NCBI GenBank assembly: GCA_946479015.1
Contig: CAMLEQ010000130.1
Location: 1 to 9,320 of the forward strand
Length of the DNA: 9,320 nucleotides
Direction of reading: 5' to 3'
DNA from: an uncultured Gemmatimonadota bacterium
GTDB lineage: Bacteria; Gemmatimonadota; Gemmatimonadetes; Gemmatimonadales; Gemmatimonadaceae
Of the stretch, positions 1 to 7,159 are shown piece after piece; position 1 is the stretch's first letter; the number at the start of each line of letters is the position of its first letter. Made by a program: the position numbers and the translations under genes. The notes beneath the pieces were generated by a model. The model did no database searches. It saw only the letters and a list, made by a program, of their open reading frames with translations, and had not been told where the DNA came from.

Positions 1-482
1 TCGACGAGCCGTTCAGCGGCCTCGATCCGATCAATGCCCAGGCGATGAAGGACATCATCGTGGAGCTGAAGCGCGCGGGGAAGACCGTGGTGCTCAGCAC
101 GCACCTCATGGACAACGCGGAGCGGCTGTGCGACGCGGTGTGCATCATCGCGCGCGGCGAGAAGGTGCTCGACGGCACGGTGGCGGCGGTGAAGGCGGAG
201 CACGGCGGGCGGCACGTGTCGCTGGAGCTGGAGTCGTCGCACGACCCATGCGTGGCCGAGGTGCTCGCCGACCGTACGCTCGTGGAGCGGGTGGACGACG
301 TGAACCGGACGGTGGAGCTGGAGCTGGCCCCCGGCGGCGACGCGCAGGAGCTGCTCCGGCGGCTCGTGGCATCGCGGGCGGTGGTGCGGCGCTTCGAGCT
401 CGTGCAGCCATCGCTGCACCGGATCTTCCTGGACAAGGTCGGCGCCACGGGTGTCGAGGAGGGGATGAATGGCATGGGGTAG
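1..482 (+). CDS. ABC exporter ATP-binding protein, NatA-type (3' end only)
   Basis: This is the C-terminal part of an ABC ATPase that hydrolyses ATP on the cytoplasmic face to drive the permease encoded next. The first full codon is at position 3. The visible sequence opens with the end of Walker B and the D-loop (DEPFSGLDP), then the switch histidine in VVLSTH; Walker A and the signature motif lie upstream of the window. Residues after the nucleotide-binding domain form the small C-terminal domain found in NatA/CcmA-like ATPases, ending in the typical FELVQPSLHRIFLDKVG stretch (DUF4162-like). The stop at 480-482 overlaps the permease start by 14 bases, so the two are translationally coupled. 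The family is certain; the substrate cannot be read from this sequence. Confidence 0.95.
   Translation, partial: DEPFSGLDPINAQAMKDIIVELKRAGKTVVLSTHLMDNAERLCDAVCIIARGEKVLDGTVAAVKAEHGGRHVSLELESSHDPCVAEVLADRTLVERVDDVNRTVELELAPGGDAQELLRRLVASRAVVRRFELVQPSLHRIFLDKVGATGVEEGMNGMG
456..464 (+). promoter_or_regulatory. Ribosome binding site for the ABC permease
   Basis: A strong purine-rich Shine-Dalgarno sequence, GAGGAGGGG, sits inside the end of the ATPase gene, 4 bases before the ATG at 469. It also lies directly before an in-frame ATG of the ATPase at 465, but that codon is four codons from the ATPase stop and is not a real start. The site supports 469 as the permease start. Confidence 0.7.
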
Positions 483-1761
483 ACTTCGCGCGGTGGTGGC
501 GCGCGAGTATCTCGAACGCGTGCGCACGCGCTGGTTCCTGGTGGCGACGGTGTTCGGCCCGCTCCTCTTCGGGGCGCTCCTGTTCGTGCCGCCGTGGCTC
601 GCCGCCAACAGTCAGGCCTCCACGGACCTGGCGCGCATCGCCATCCTGGATGCCACGGGCACCACGCTCGGCACGCGCGTGGCGGCGCAGTTGAACGGCG
701 GCCTCACCGGCGACACGTCGCTCACCATCGTGCGCGCGGTCGCGCCGGCCCGGCTCCCCGCCGCGGAGAGCACCGCCACGCGCGAGGCGGTGGCCAACCG
801 CACGCGCGGATACCTGGTGCTGGATTCGGCCACGCTGGCCGGACGGACGGTCCGCTACGTGGGCGCGAACGCCACGTCGAGCCCGGACATGGACCGGCTG
901 CAGCGCATCGTTCGCGACGCGGTGGTGGCGCTGCGACTCGAGCGCGCCGGGCTCAACTCCCTCGAGAGCAACGCCATCGCCACGATGCGCCTCCGGCTCG
1001 ATCCCGAGCGCATCACCGAGCGCGGGCAGGGCGGCTCGGCGCGCGTCAGCATCTACTTCGCCTTCACCGTCGCGCTGCTGCTCTACGTCTCGATCCTGCT
1101 CTACGGGCAGTCGGTGCTGCGCGGCGTGATCGAGGAGAAGCAGACGCGGGTGGCCGAGGTGGTGGTGGCCAGCGTGTCCCCGGACATCCTGCTCGCGGGA
1201 AAGGTGCTGGGGATCGGCGCGGTGGGGCTCACGCAGATGGCGATCTGGACCGCGACCAGCGTGGCGCTCGCGAAGGTGCGCACGCCCATCCTCGCGCGCT
1301 TCGGCCTCCCGGCGATGCCGGGCTCCTTCCCCGACATCTCGCTCGGGATGGGCGCGCTGGTGCTCGTGTTCTTCGGCCTCGGCTACCTGTTCTACGCGGC
1401 GCTCTTCGCGGCGGTGGGTGCCACGGTGAGCAACGAGCACGACGCGCAGCAGGCGCAGATGCCGATCACGCTCCTGCTCGTGGGCACGGTGATCTTCCTC
1501 GCCCCCATCCTCGCCGCGCCGGAGAGCACGCTCGCGTACGTGCTCGCCTGGCTCCCCTTCTCGGCGCCCATCGTGGTGCCCCTGCGGATGAGCGTGATCA
1601 ACCTGCCGCCGCTCGACATCGCAGTCTCGATCGTGATGCTGGCGTCCGCGTGCTACCTCGCGCTCTGGTTCGCGGCGCGCGTCTACCGCGTGGGGCTTCT
1701 CATGTACGGCAAGCGCGTGACGGTGCGCGAGATGCTCCACTGGGTGCGCGTGGCGCGCTGA
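469..1761 (+). CDS. ABC-2 type transporter permease, NatB family
   Basis: This 430-residue inner-membrane permease pairs with the ATPase just upstream. It has the NatB (COG1668-like) layout: a cytoplasmic N-terminus, a first membrane segment at about residues 22-44, a large extracytoplasmic domain at about 45-190, then roughly five more hydrophobic segments at about 194-215, 246-266, 288-320, 333-360 and 383-405. The coupling region at about 222-246 reads EEKQTRVAEVVVASVSPD followed by LLAGKVLG, closely matching the conserved cytoplasmic loop of this family that contacts the ATPase. The start at 469 is supported by a strong ribosome binding site and a 14-base overlap with the ATPase. The exported substrate is unknown; family members export sodium, peptides, antibiotics or lipids. 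The last 79 bases are also read on the other strand by the convergent GT87-like gene. Confidence 0.93.
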   Translation: MAWGRLRAVVAREYLERVRTRWFLVATVFGPLLFGALLFVPPWLAANSQASTDLARIAILDATGTTLGTRVAAQLNGGLTGDTSLTIVRAVAPARLPAAESTATREAVANRTRGYLVLDSATLAGRTVRYVGANATSSPDMDRLQRIVRDAVVALRLERAGLNSLESNAIATMRLRLDPERITERGQGGSARVSIYFAFTVALLLYVSILLYGQSVLRGVIEEKQTRVAEVVVASVSPDILLAGKVLGIGAVGLTQMAIWTATSVALAKVRTPILARFGLPAMPGSFPDISLGMGALVLVFFGLGYLFYAALFAAVGATVSNEHDAQQAQMPITLLLVGTVIFLAPILAAPESTLAYVLAWLPFSAPIVVPLRMSVINLPPLDIAVSIVMLASACYLALWFAARVYRVGLLMYGKRVTVREMLHWVRVAR

Positions 1762-2750
1762 CCGGAGACCACATCGGCGCCGGGCGAAGGGTGGCGCCGG
1801 CGCAGCAGCACCATCGCGAGCGCGGGCAGATAGATGCACAGCATCACCACGCGCTCGGTGAGCGGCCAGGCGGCCGCGCGCGGGAGGCCGAACGCCTCCG
1901 GCGACACCCACGCCACCAGCGCCGGCCAGCTCGCGACGGCCATGAGCAGCGACGACCACCACCGGCGCGGGATGAGCCAGAGCAGGAGCTGGTCGTAGAC
2001 CAGCAGCTCCTGGGGCAGCACGGCCATCGCGAGCAGCAGCCGCCCCTCGGGCGTGCGCCACCGCAGCGCCGCCAGCAGCAGGAGGAAGCCGAACGGCATC
2101 GCCACGGGCGCCGGGTGGTTCCGGACGTGCGCGGCGATGCGGAGCCACTCGGCGGGCCAGGCGGGGAGCACGGCCAGGCTCACCGCGAGCACGGCGGCGC
2201 CCCCGAGCACGCCGGCGCGCGTGGGACGGTAGGCGAAGGCGGCGAGCCCCACGTTGGGCTTCGCCACCGCCAGCCACTGGAATCCCGGCGCGAGCGCGGC
2301 CACGACCATCAGCGCGGACCACTGGGGCGCGAGCAGCAGCTTCAGGAAGGGTGCGCTCGCGAGCATGGGCACCCGGTGCCAGTCGTCGCGCGTGATCACG
2401 AACGCGAGCAGGGCGGCGCCGAGCGCCACGAACAGCGCGCCGGCCAGCTCCGCGCGGAGCGGCGCGAAGGGGAGCGTCACCAGCGCGGCGGGCAGCGGAT
2501 AGAGGAACGCGTTGTCGAAGGGGTAGCGGCCGGTGGCCTGGATCACCACGTACGGATCGTGCCCCTGGAGGAGGATGCGCGCCGCGCGCCACGGCCAGGT
2601 GAAGTCGCCGGCGAGCACCCCCCGGTGCAGGAGCGCCGTGTGGGCGATCCATCCGCTCGTGCCGCCCACCGCGAGCGCCAGCGCCAGTCGCGCGGCGAGC
2701 GGCGGGCGAGACGGACGCGCCCGCGTCTCGTCTCCGGCCGGTGCGGTCAC
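1683..2750 (-). CDS. GT87/DUF2029-like polytopic membrane protein, probable glycosyltransferase
   Basis: This 355-residue, very hydrophobic protein has about eight or more membrane segments. Near the N-terminus (about 49-67) it carries DFTWPWRAARILLQGHDPY, followed at 77-95 by FDNAFLYPLPAALVTLPFA. That pattern (acidic residue after the first membrane segment, aromatic pair, AAR..L.G.DPY, then F.YP.P.A) is typical of GT87/DUF2029 proteins. These transfer sugars from polyprenyl-phosphate donors outside the cytoplasmic membrane. The GTG start at 2750 is preferred because it overlaps the stop of the preceding gene as GTGA and follows GGAGGGG. The upstream reading frame stays open for over a thousand codons more, but that is not protein-like. 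Residues 330-355 are an unstructured Arg/Thr-rich tail antisense to the ABC permease; the recognisable membrane protein ends near residue 318. The acceptor and donor are unknown. Confidence 0.8.
   Translation of the reverse strand: MTAPAGDETRARPSRPPLAARLALALAVGGTSGWIAHTALLHRGVLAGDFTWPWRAARILLQGHDPYVVIQATGRYPFDNAFLYPLPAALVTLPFAPLRAELAGALFVALGAALLAFVITRDDWHRVPMLASAPFLKLLLAPQWSALMVVAALAPGFQWLAVAKPNVGLAAFAYRPTRAGVLGGAAVLAVSLAVLPAWPAEWLRIAAHVRNHPAPVAMPFGFLLLLAALRWRTPEGRLLLAMAVLPQELLVYDQLLLWLIPRRWWSSLLMAVASWPALVAWVSPEAFGLPRAAAWPLTERVVMLCIYLPALAMVLLRRRHPSPGADVVSGQRATRTQWSISRTVTRLPYMRSPTR
1775..1799. terminator. Possible hairpin after the ABC transporter genes
   Basis: An inverted repeat of 7 bases (CGGCGCC, then GGCGCCG) flanks an 11-base loop, starting 14 bases past the permease stop. 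It could slow or end transcription of the ABC genes. There is no T-run after it, and it lies inside the 3' coding part of the opposite-strand gene. In DNA this GC-rich, short inverted repeats of this kind are common, so the call is weak. Confidence 0.25.
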
Positions 2751-4387
2751 TGCCCCTCCGTGGCCGCGAGCGCGGCGCGCGGGCGCCGCGCGCACGCTGG
2801 TCCGGCGCCGTGCAGCGATGCGAGCTGGAGGTGCGGCCGCGCTGGGAGCGGGGTCTCGCCCATGCGCGTCCACCACGCGCGGCGCACCCAGAGCCCCACG
2901 CGCTCCTCGTGCTTCGGGTCGGCCCACGACCACGCCACCAGGTGCCAGTCGGGAGAGGCATCGATCGTCGCGGCGACGCCGAAGCCGCGCGGCACGATCG
3001 CCACGTCCGCCGACGACCACGTGTGATAGGTCTTCGGCGCGAGCCAGCCGCTCGTGTACGCCTCCACGCGCGCGACGGAATCGGGAAAGATCGTGCGCCC
3101 GTCGATCGACTCGGAGTAGCCCGGGAGCCGCCACGCGAGATAGCTGCCGTAGTTGAACCAGGTGTAGATCCGGCCGCCGGCGTCCGGCGCCGCGTTGCAC
3201 TCGAGCCAGTCGAGCAGCGGCTCCACCGCCAGCGAGGCCTCCCCGGGGAGCTGCCGCGTGACGACCGTCCCCTCGCCGCGCCACGCATCGTGCGCCTGGT
3301 CCACCAGCACGCCGAGCAGCAGGAATCCCATCACGTACGTGGCCACCCGCGTGGCGAGACGCGGCGGAATCTCGCGCGCGCCGGGCACCGCCGCCGCCAG
3401 CGCCGCCGCCGCCGCGGGGAGCACCGCGAGCCACCACACCACGAGCAGCCGCACCGCGAACGCGAACGCCACGAGCCCCGCCAGCCAGAGCACCGCGTGC
3501 ATCCGTCGCTCGGCCGTGGTGGCGATGCGCTGGCCGATCCCCCACGGGATCGCGGCCAGCGCGATGGCGAACGTCACCCCGAAGAAGCCGGACGTGAAAC
3601 CGGGGCGGAACTCGTTCACCGGCGAGGGCTGCACGAGCAGCGCGTTGTAGCCGAAGTTCAGGCGGAACACCGCCGGCCACACGAGCGCGTACGGGGAGAG
3701 GAGCCAGCCGGCGCCGATGGCGGCGCCCATGAGCAGCGCGCGCCGCCGGGACGCGCCGGGCACGATGAAGTACAGCGACAGCGGCAGCGCGGTGAGCACG
3801 AAGAAGAGGTGCGCGTTGGCGGCCACCGCGCAGGTGAGACAGAGCGCCAGCGCCGGCCAGCGCGCGCGTTCCGCCTGGAGCACGCGGTAGCCGAGCGCCC
3901 ACGCCAGCGGGACGAGGCTGAGCAGCAGGAGCTGCGGGCGGAGCGAGGCGACGATCATGCTCGCCACGCCGATCCCGTACGCCGCCATGGCGAGCGACAC
4001 CCACGGGCGCCAGCGCGCCACGTGGCCGAGCGCCAGCGTCGACGCGCCGATGGCCAGCACCATGAGCCCATCGAGCACGTGCAGCCCGATCGGGCCGCAC
4101 CAGCGCAGCAGCAGGTAGTACAGCAGCTCCGGCAGCCACGAGTACGCGTAGTACGGCGCGCCGGCACGCGTCCACGCGAACGGCTCCACGAACGGCACCG
4201 CGTGGTGCCGCACGATCCATTCGCCCGTGGCCAGGTGCATGGGGAGGTCGGGATCGTCGAGCGGCTTGATCGCGCCGAGCAGGAACACCAGCAGGGCGAG
4301 CAGGGCGAGGTCGAGCCACCACGCGCGGCCGTAGCTGGCGCTCCACTCGTCCCGGAAGCTCGGGCGGGGGGCGGAGCCTCCGGTCAT
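2747..4387 (-). CDS. Large polytopic membrane protein with GT-C glycosyltransferase-like layout
   Basis: This 546-residue protein begins with a hydrophobic segment at about 24-41, then DDPDLPMHLATGEWI at 44-58 and a loop with VEPFAWTRAGAPYYAYSWLPELLYY. Acidic residues plus a histidine just after the first membrane segment, then a proline/aromatic-rich loop, are the layout of GT-C enzymes, which use lipid-linked sugars at the outer face of the inner membrane. About eight to ten more hydrophobic segments run to about residue 362. A soluble C-terminal part follows, with IYTWFNYGSYLAWRLPGY and SIDGRTIFPDS at about 407-437, a combination often seen in uncharacterised bacterial proteins of this type. 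The ATG at 4387 overlaps the preceding stop as ATGA, and the stop overlaps the next start as GTGA, so three genes are coupled. No strong ribosome binding site precedes this ATG. The enzymatic role is inferred from layout; the family is largely uncharacterised. Confidence 0.82.
   Translation of the reverse strand: MTGGSAPRPSFRDEWSASYGRAWWLDLALLALLVFLLGAIKPLDDPDLPMHLATGEWIVRHHAVPFVEPFAWTRAGAPYYAYSWLPELLYYLLLRWCGPIGLHVLDGLMVLAIGASTLALGHVARWRPWVSLAMAAYGIGVASMIVASLRPQLLLLSLVPLAWALGYRVLQAERARWPALALCLTCAVAANAHLFFVLTALPLSLYFIVPGASRRRALLMGAAIGAGWLLSPYALVWPAVFRLNFGYNALLVQPSPVNEFRPGFTSGFFGVTFAIALAAIPWGIGQRIATTAERRMHAVLWLAGLVAFAFAVRLLVVWWLAVLPAAAAALAAAVPGAREIPPRLATRVATYVMGFLLLGVLVDQAHDAWRGEGTVVTRQLPGEASLAVEPLLDWLECNAAPDAGGRIYTWFNYGSYLAWRLPGYSESIDGRTIFPDSVARVEAYTSGWLAPKTYHTWSSADVAIVPRGFGVAATIDASPDWHLVAWSWADPKHEERVGLWVRRAWWTRMGETPLPARPHLQLASLHGAGPACARRPRAALAATEGQ
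2753..2759 (-). promoter_or_regulatory. Ribosome binding site fixing the GTG start of the GT87-like gene
   Basis: GGAGGGG on the minus strand ends two bases before the GTG at 2750, inside the last codons of the preceding gene. With the GTGA start/stop overlap, it is the main reason for choosing this start within a very long open frame. Confidence 0.55.
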
Positions 4388-5966
4388 CGCGCGGCCGGCG
4401 ACGGCGCCGCCACGGCGGCGAGCTTCCGCAGCCGGTCGGAGCGGCGGATGGCATCGAACAGCGGGTCGCGCAGGGCGAAGCGGAGCGCGGGTCCGGCATC
4501 GCCGGCTCGCTCGAGGGCGGCGATGGCGCGGTCGCGCTCGCCGGCGGCGGCGAGCGCCATCGCCAGGAGCTCGCCCGTCCACTGGGCGGGATCGTCGCCC
4601 TGGCGCGCCGAGGCGCGCAGCACGTCGAGCACGGCGGCGCGCGCGGCGGCGGTGTCGCGCGCGACACCGCCGCGCTCCAGAGCGGCCACCCCAGCCGCCC
4701 CGCCGTCTCCGCGTCCGACCAGGCGAAGCGCCGCTGCTCGAGCGCGAGCCGCTCCAGCGCGCGCAGCGCGTACGGCTGCGCGAGCGTGGGCTCGGAGGTG
4801 ATCGCGCTGTCCAGGAGCGCGCACGCGTCGGCGGTGCGCCGCTGCCGGCGGCGCAGCAGCGCGAGGTCGTACAGCGCCAGCGCGCGGCGCGGAGCCACGG
4901 CGAGCGCGCGCTCGAGCTGCGCGGCCGCGGCGCCATCCTCCCCGAGCTGCATGAGCGCGCGCGCGTACCACTGTCGCGGCTCGGCGCCGCGCGGATCGGC
5001 GGCGACGGCGCGCTGGTGGCTGGCGCGCACGCCGGCGAACGTGCGTGGATTGCGGATGGCGAGCAGCGCACCGCGCGCGCTCCACGCCTCGGCCGATGCC
5101 GAGTCGAGGCGCAGCGCGCGGTCGGCGGCGGCGAGGCCGCGGTCGGCGAGCGCCTCGCGGCGCGCCACGGAGTAGTCCCACCACCCCCAGTGGAGGAACG
5201 TGGCGTACGCCAGGGCGAGACGCGCGCTGGCGGGAGCGAAGCCGGGGTCGAGCACCGTCGCGCTGTCGAGCAGGGGGAGCGCGGCGCGGATGCTCTCCGG
5301 TGTGTCGAGCGCCAGCGACCAGCTTCCGCGCAGGTAGTACTCGTACGCGCCGCCGGAGCGCGGGTCGTGCCACCCGGCCAGCTCGCGCGCGCGCGTGGTC
5401 TGGACGCCCGCGGCGGCGAGGATGCCGCGCACGAGCGCGCGCTCCGCTTGCGGCAGCGCGTCGAGGGCGACGCTGCGAGTCCCCTGCCACACCGTCGTCC
5501 CGTCGGTGGCGCGGACGAGGCGCACCTGGAGGCGCACGTCGCGCTCCACGCGGCCCACCGAGCCCGCGAGCAGCCACCGCGCGCCGAGCATCCGCCCGAT
5601 CTCCTGCACGCCGCGGCGCGACGCGATCTGGTCGGCGCCGTACTTCTGGCTCTCCACCACCGGGAACGCGCCGGCCGCGCGCAACCGCTCCGCGAGCCGC
5701 CGCGAGAGCGCGCCGGCGAGGAAGGCATCATCGCGCCTGGTGGTGAGGTCCTCCAGGTACACCACGGCGATCGCCGTGGGTCTGACGGCGCGCGCGCGGG
5801 CCGGCACGCCCTGGCGGCACGGCGGCGGCGGCGGGATCCCCGGATACTGCGCGCCGAGCGGCGTGGAGGGGAGCAGCAGCGCGAGCGCCAGCGCCGCGGC
5901 GCCCGTGCCCGCCGCGGCGCGCCATCGCGTCGCTCGCTCCCCGTTGCTACGCTGCACGCTCGGCAT
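4384..5966 (-). CDS. Secreted TolB-like domain/TPR protein, frameshifted in this sequence
   Basis: This would be a protein of about 527 residues read in two frames. The first frame starts at the ATG at 5966 with a signal peptide (Arg-rich start, hydrophobic core at about 17-34, LGAQ cleavage site near 39). A proline stretch follows, then a TolB/FlgO-like alpha/beta domain at about 62-187: IAVVYLEDL, LSRRLAERLR, GARWLLAGSVGRVERDVRLQVRLV and TTVWQG. Residues from about 205 are helical TPR-type repeats with LDPGFAPASARLALAYA, AWSARGALLAI, ARALMQLGEDGAAAAQLERAL and ALYDLALLRR. The sense frame holds to W430 (4677-4679). After that, protein-like sequence continues one base back in the next frame (VARDTAAARAAVLDVLR, then a clear C-terminus ending LAAVAAPSPAAR at 4384). 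One missing base near 4646-4676 explains this, either as a real mutation or a sequence error. It starts 9 bases after the TadG-like gene, without a strong ribosome binding site. It probably acts outside the cytoplasm as a binding or assembly scaffold; the partner is unknown. Confidence 0.82.
4646..4673. repeat. Perfect 28-base palindrome at the frameshift of the TolB/TPR gene
   Basis: The left half, GCGGCGGTGTCGCG, is followed at once by its exact reverse complement, with no spacer. As RNA or single-stranded DNA it would form a very stable GC hairpin. It begins three bases downstream (minus strand) of the last codon that reads well in the first frame of the TolB/TPR gene, so it sits at the apparent loss of one base. 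Confidence 0.85.
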
Positions 5967-5975
5967 CGGCGATCG

Positions 5976-7100
5976 TCACTTCACCAGGATGATGCGCTGC
6001 AGGGTCGTCGTCGTGTTCTCGTTGGCGATCTGCCCGTTGTCCTGGATCGGTTGGAAGACGCCGGTGATGCTCGCGTTCCGGTTGTCGAAGTTCTTGAGCG
6101 CGAACGAGCCGACGATCTGCACCGTCACGTCGAACTTGCCGTTCCCCTTGCTCGCGGTCTGCGTCCAGAACGCCGACTTGATGATCGGGCTGTTGCCGTT
6201 CGCGTCCTGGCACGTGGTGCCGGAGAGCGTGGCGCAGATCGCGGGGACCACCCCCTGCTTGGTGGGTCCGAGCATCGCGCCCGGCTCGGTCTGGAGCACA
6301 TCGCCCACGCCCACGGAGTAGCAGATCGGATTGCCGTCCCGATCCACCCCCGCCAGCGCGTCGCGGTACGGGCTGCCGCCGGTGAGCGGATTGCCCGTGG
6401 TCCCGTCGGCGTACTGCACGGGGGGGAGGTCCACCGCGTAGTAGTTGCCCGAGTTGAGCACCTGCCCCTGCTGGCTGTTCCCGAGGAAGAGCGTGAACGT
6501 GCGCTGCGCGTCCGACATGTCCCGGAGCGCCTGCAGGTCCTCCGGCGTCATCGGACGTGTCGGGTCGCTCGACGTGCCCTCGTAGGCGTTGATGCGCTGC
6601 ATGAGCAGCCCGTACCACATCGCCCACGGCTTCATGCACGTGGCGCGGGACACCGACGGGCCGGCCCACGCCACGGAGCGCGCCGCCACCGGCTTGGTCC
6701 CCCACCCCAGCGCGTTGGCGATGAGGTACGACGACGTGGCGCGCACGGTCACCTGGATGGCATCCGCGGTGAACGGGTCGTTGCCGTTCGGGGTGAAGGT
6801 GCGCGCCGTCCTGTCCCAGTTGCCGTACACGACGTCGGTGTCGTTCACCGTCACGCTCGTGTTCATGAGCGCGTTCGACTGGCCGAACAGCTGGGCCTTT
6901 GCCACGGCGTCGGTCTTCGGCGTGCGCAGGAGCTGGACCGCCCCGGCGAGCGCCGCCGCGTCGGCCGCGGTCTGCAGCTCGTTGCGCATGTACTGCATGC
7001 GCGCGATGTCCACCACCACCGCCGCCGAGGTGATCAGCGCGAGAAAGAGCAGCACGGTGAAGATGGCGATCGCGCCACGTCGGTTCCGCAGCCTCAGCAT
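5976..7100 (-). CDS. TadG-like Tad pilus assembly protein (Flp pilus-assembly TadE/G-like N-terminus)
   Basis: This 374-residue protein is anchored by one N-terminal membrane segment. After MLRLRNRRGA comes a hydrophobic stretch at about 10-31, then DIARMQYMRNELQTAADAAALAGA. That is the hallmark of the TadE/G-like N-terminal domain, also seen in pseudopilin-like envelope proteins. The rest is predicted outside the cytoplasm and is rich in Asn, Thr and Gln. GDVLQTEPGAMLGPTKQG at about 266-283 resembles a segment that recurs in Tad-domain proteins. Four cysteines (155, 260, 289, 297) could form disulfides. No DxSxS metal-binding motif of a von Willebrand A domain is seen, unlike full-length TadG of Aggregatibacter. 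The start at 7100 is set by an excellent ribosome binding site. It follows tadC after 59 bases and precedes the TolB/TPR gene by 9. It probably helps anchor or assemble the pilus in the envelope; the exact role is not shown here. Confidence 0.88.
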   Translation of the reverse strand: MLRLRNRRGAIAIFTVLLFLALITSAAVVVDIARMQYMRNELQTAADAAALAGAVQLLRTPKTDAVAKAQLFGQSNALMNTSVTVNDTDVVYGNWDRTARTFTPNGNDPFTADAIQVTVRATSSYLIANALGWGTKPVAARSVAWAGPSVSRATCMKPWAMWYGLLMQRINAYEGTSSDPTRPMTPEDLQALRDMSDAQRTFTLFLGNSQQGQVLNSGNYYAVDLPPVQYADGTTGNPLTGGSPYRDALAGVDRDGNPICYSVGVGDVLQTEPGAMLGPTKQGVVPAICATLSGTTCQDANGNSPIIKSAFWTQTASKGNGKFDVTVQIVGSFALKNFDNRNASITGVFQPIQDNGQIANENTTTTLQRIILVK

Positions 7101-7105
7101 CTGAC

Positions 7106-7112
7106 ACCTCCT
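7106..7112 (-). promoter_or_regulatory. Consensus ribosome binding site of the TadG-like gene
   Basis: AGGAGGT, a full anti-Shine-Dalgarno match, lies five bases before the ATG at 7100. It is the strongest such site in the minus-strand block; its neighbours have weak sites or stop/start coupling. This suggests the TadG-like protein is made in larger amounts than TadA, TadB or TadC. Confidence 0.85.
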
Positions 7113-7114
7113 CT

Positions 7115-7128
7115 GGAGCGCCCGCTCC
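7115..7128 (-). other. Small hairpin between tadC and the TadG-like gene
   Basis: On the minus-strand transcript GGAGC and GCTCC enclose the loop GGGC, two bases upstream of the ribosome binding site. It lies in the only real intergenic gap of the block (7101-7159). It may protect a processed 5' end or be chance in GC-rich DNA. There is no T-run, so it is not a convincing terminator. Confidence 0.3.
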
Positions 7129-7159
7129 GGCAACGACGATTGCCAGCCCTGCGTCGCAC

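Noticed and set aside
1775..1799. Intrinsic terminator for either convergent unit
   Set aside because: The stem is real but there is no T-run on either strand, and it lies in the coding end of the GT87-like gene. It is kept only as a low-confidence hairpin.
145..3288. A 1047-codon open frame on the minus strand, opposite the ABC genes and overlapping the membrane-protein genes
   Set aside because: Arg/Ala/Gly/His-rich sequence with no domain. It is antisense to the clearly real permease and out of frame with the real minus-strand genes. Long open shadow frames are expected at this GC content.
4646..4690. Programmed -1 ribosomal frameshifting stimulated by the hairpin
   Set aside because: The direction (one base back) and a downstream stem fit, but no X XXY YYZ slippery heptamer precedes the stem, and a TPR protein has no known need for recoding. 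A lost base is simpler.
5946..5966. TolB/TPR protein as a lipoprotein
   Set aside because: The cysteine at residue 50 follows a proline run (PPPPPC) well after the hydrophobic core, with no lipobox. LGAQ near residue 39 fits ordinary signal peptidase cleavage.
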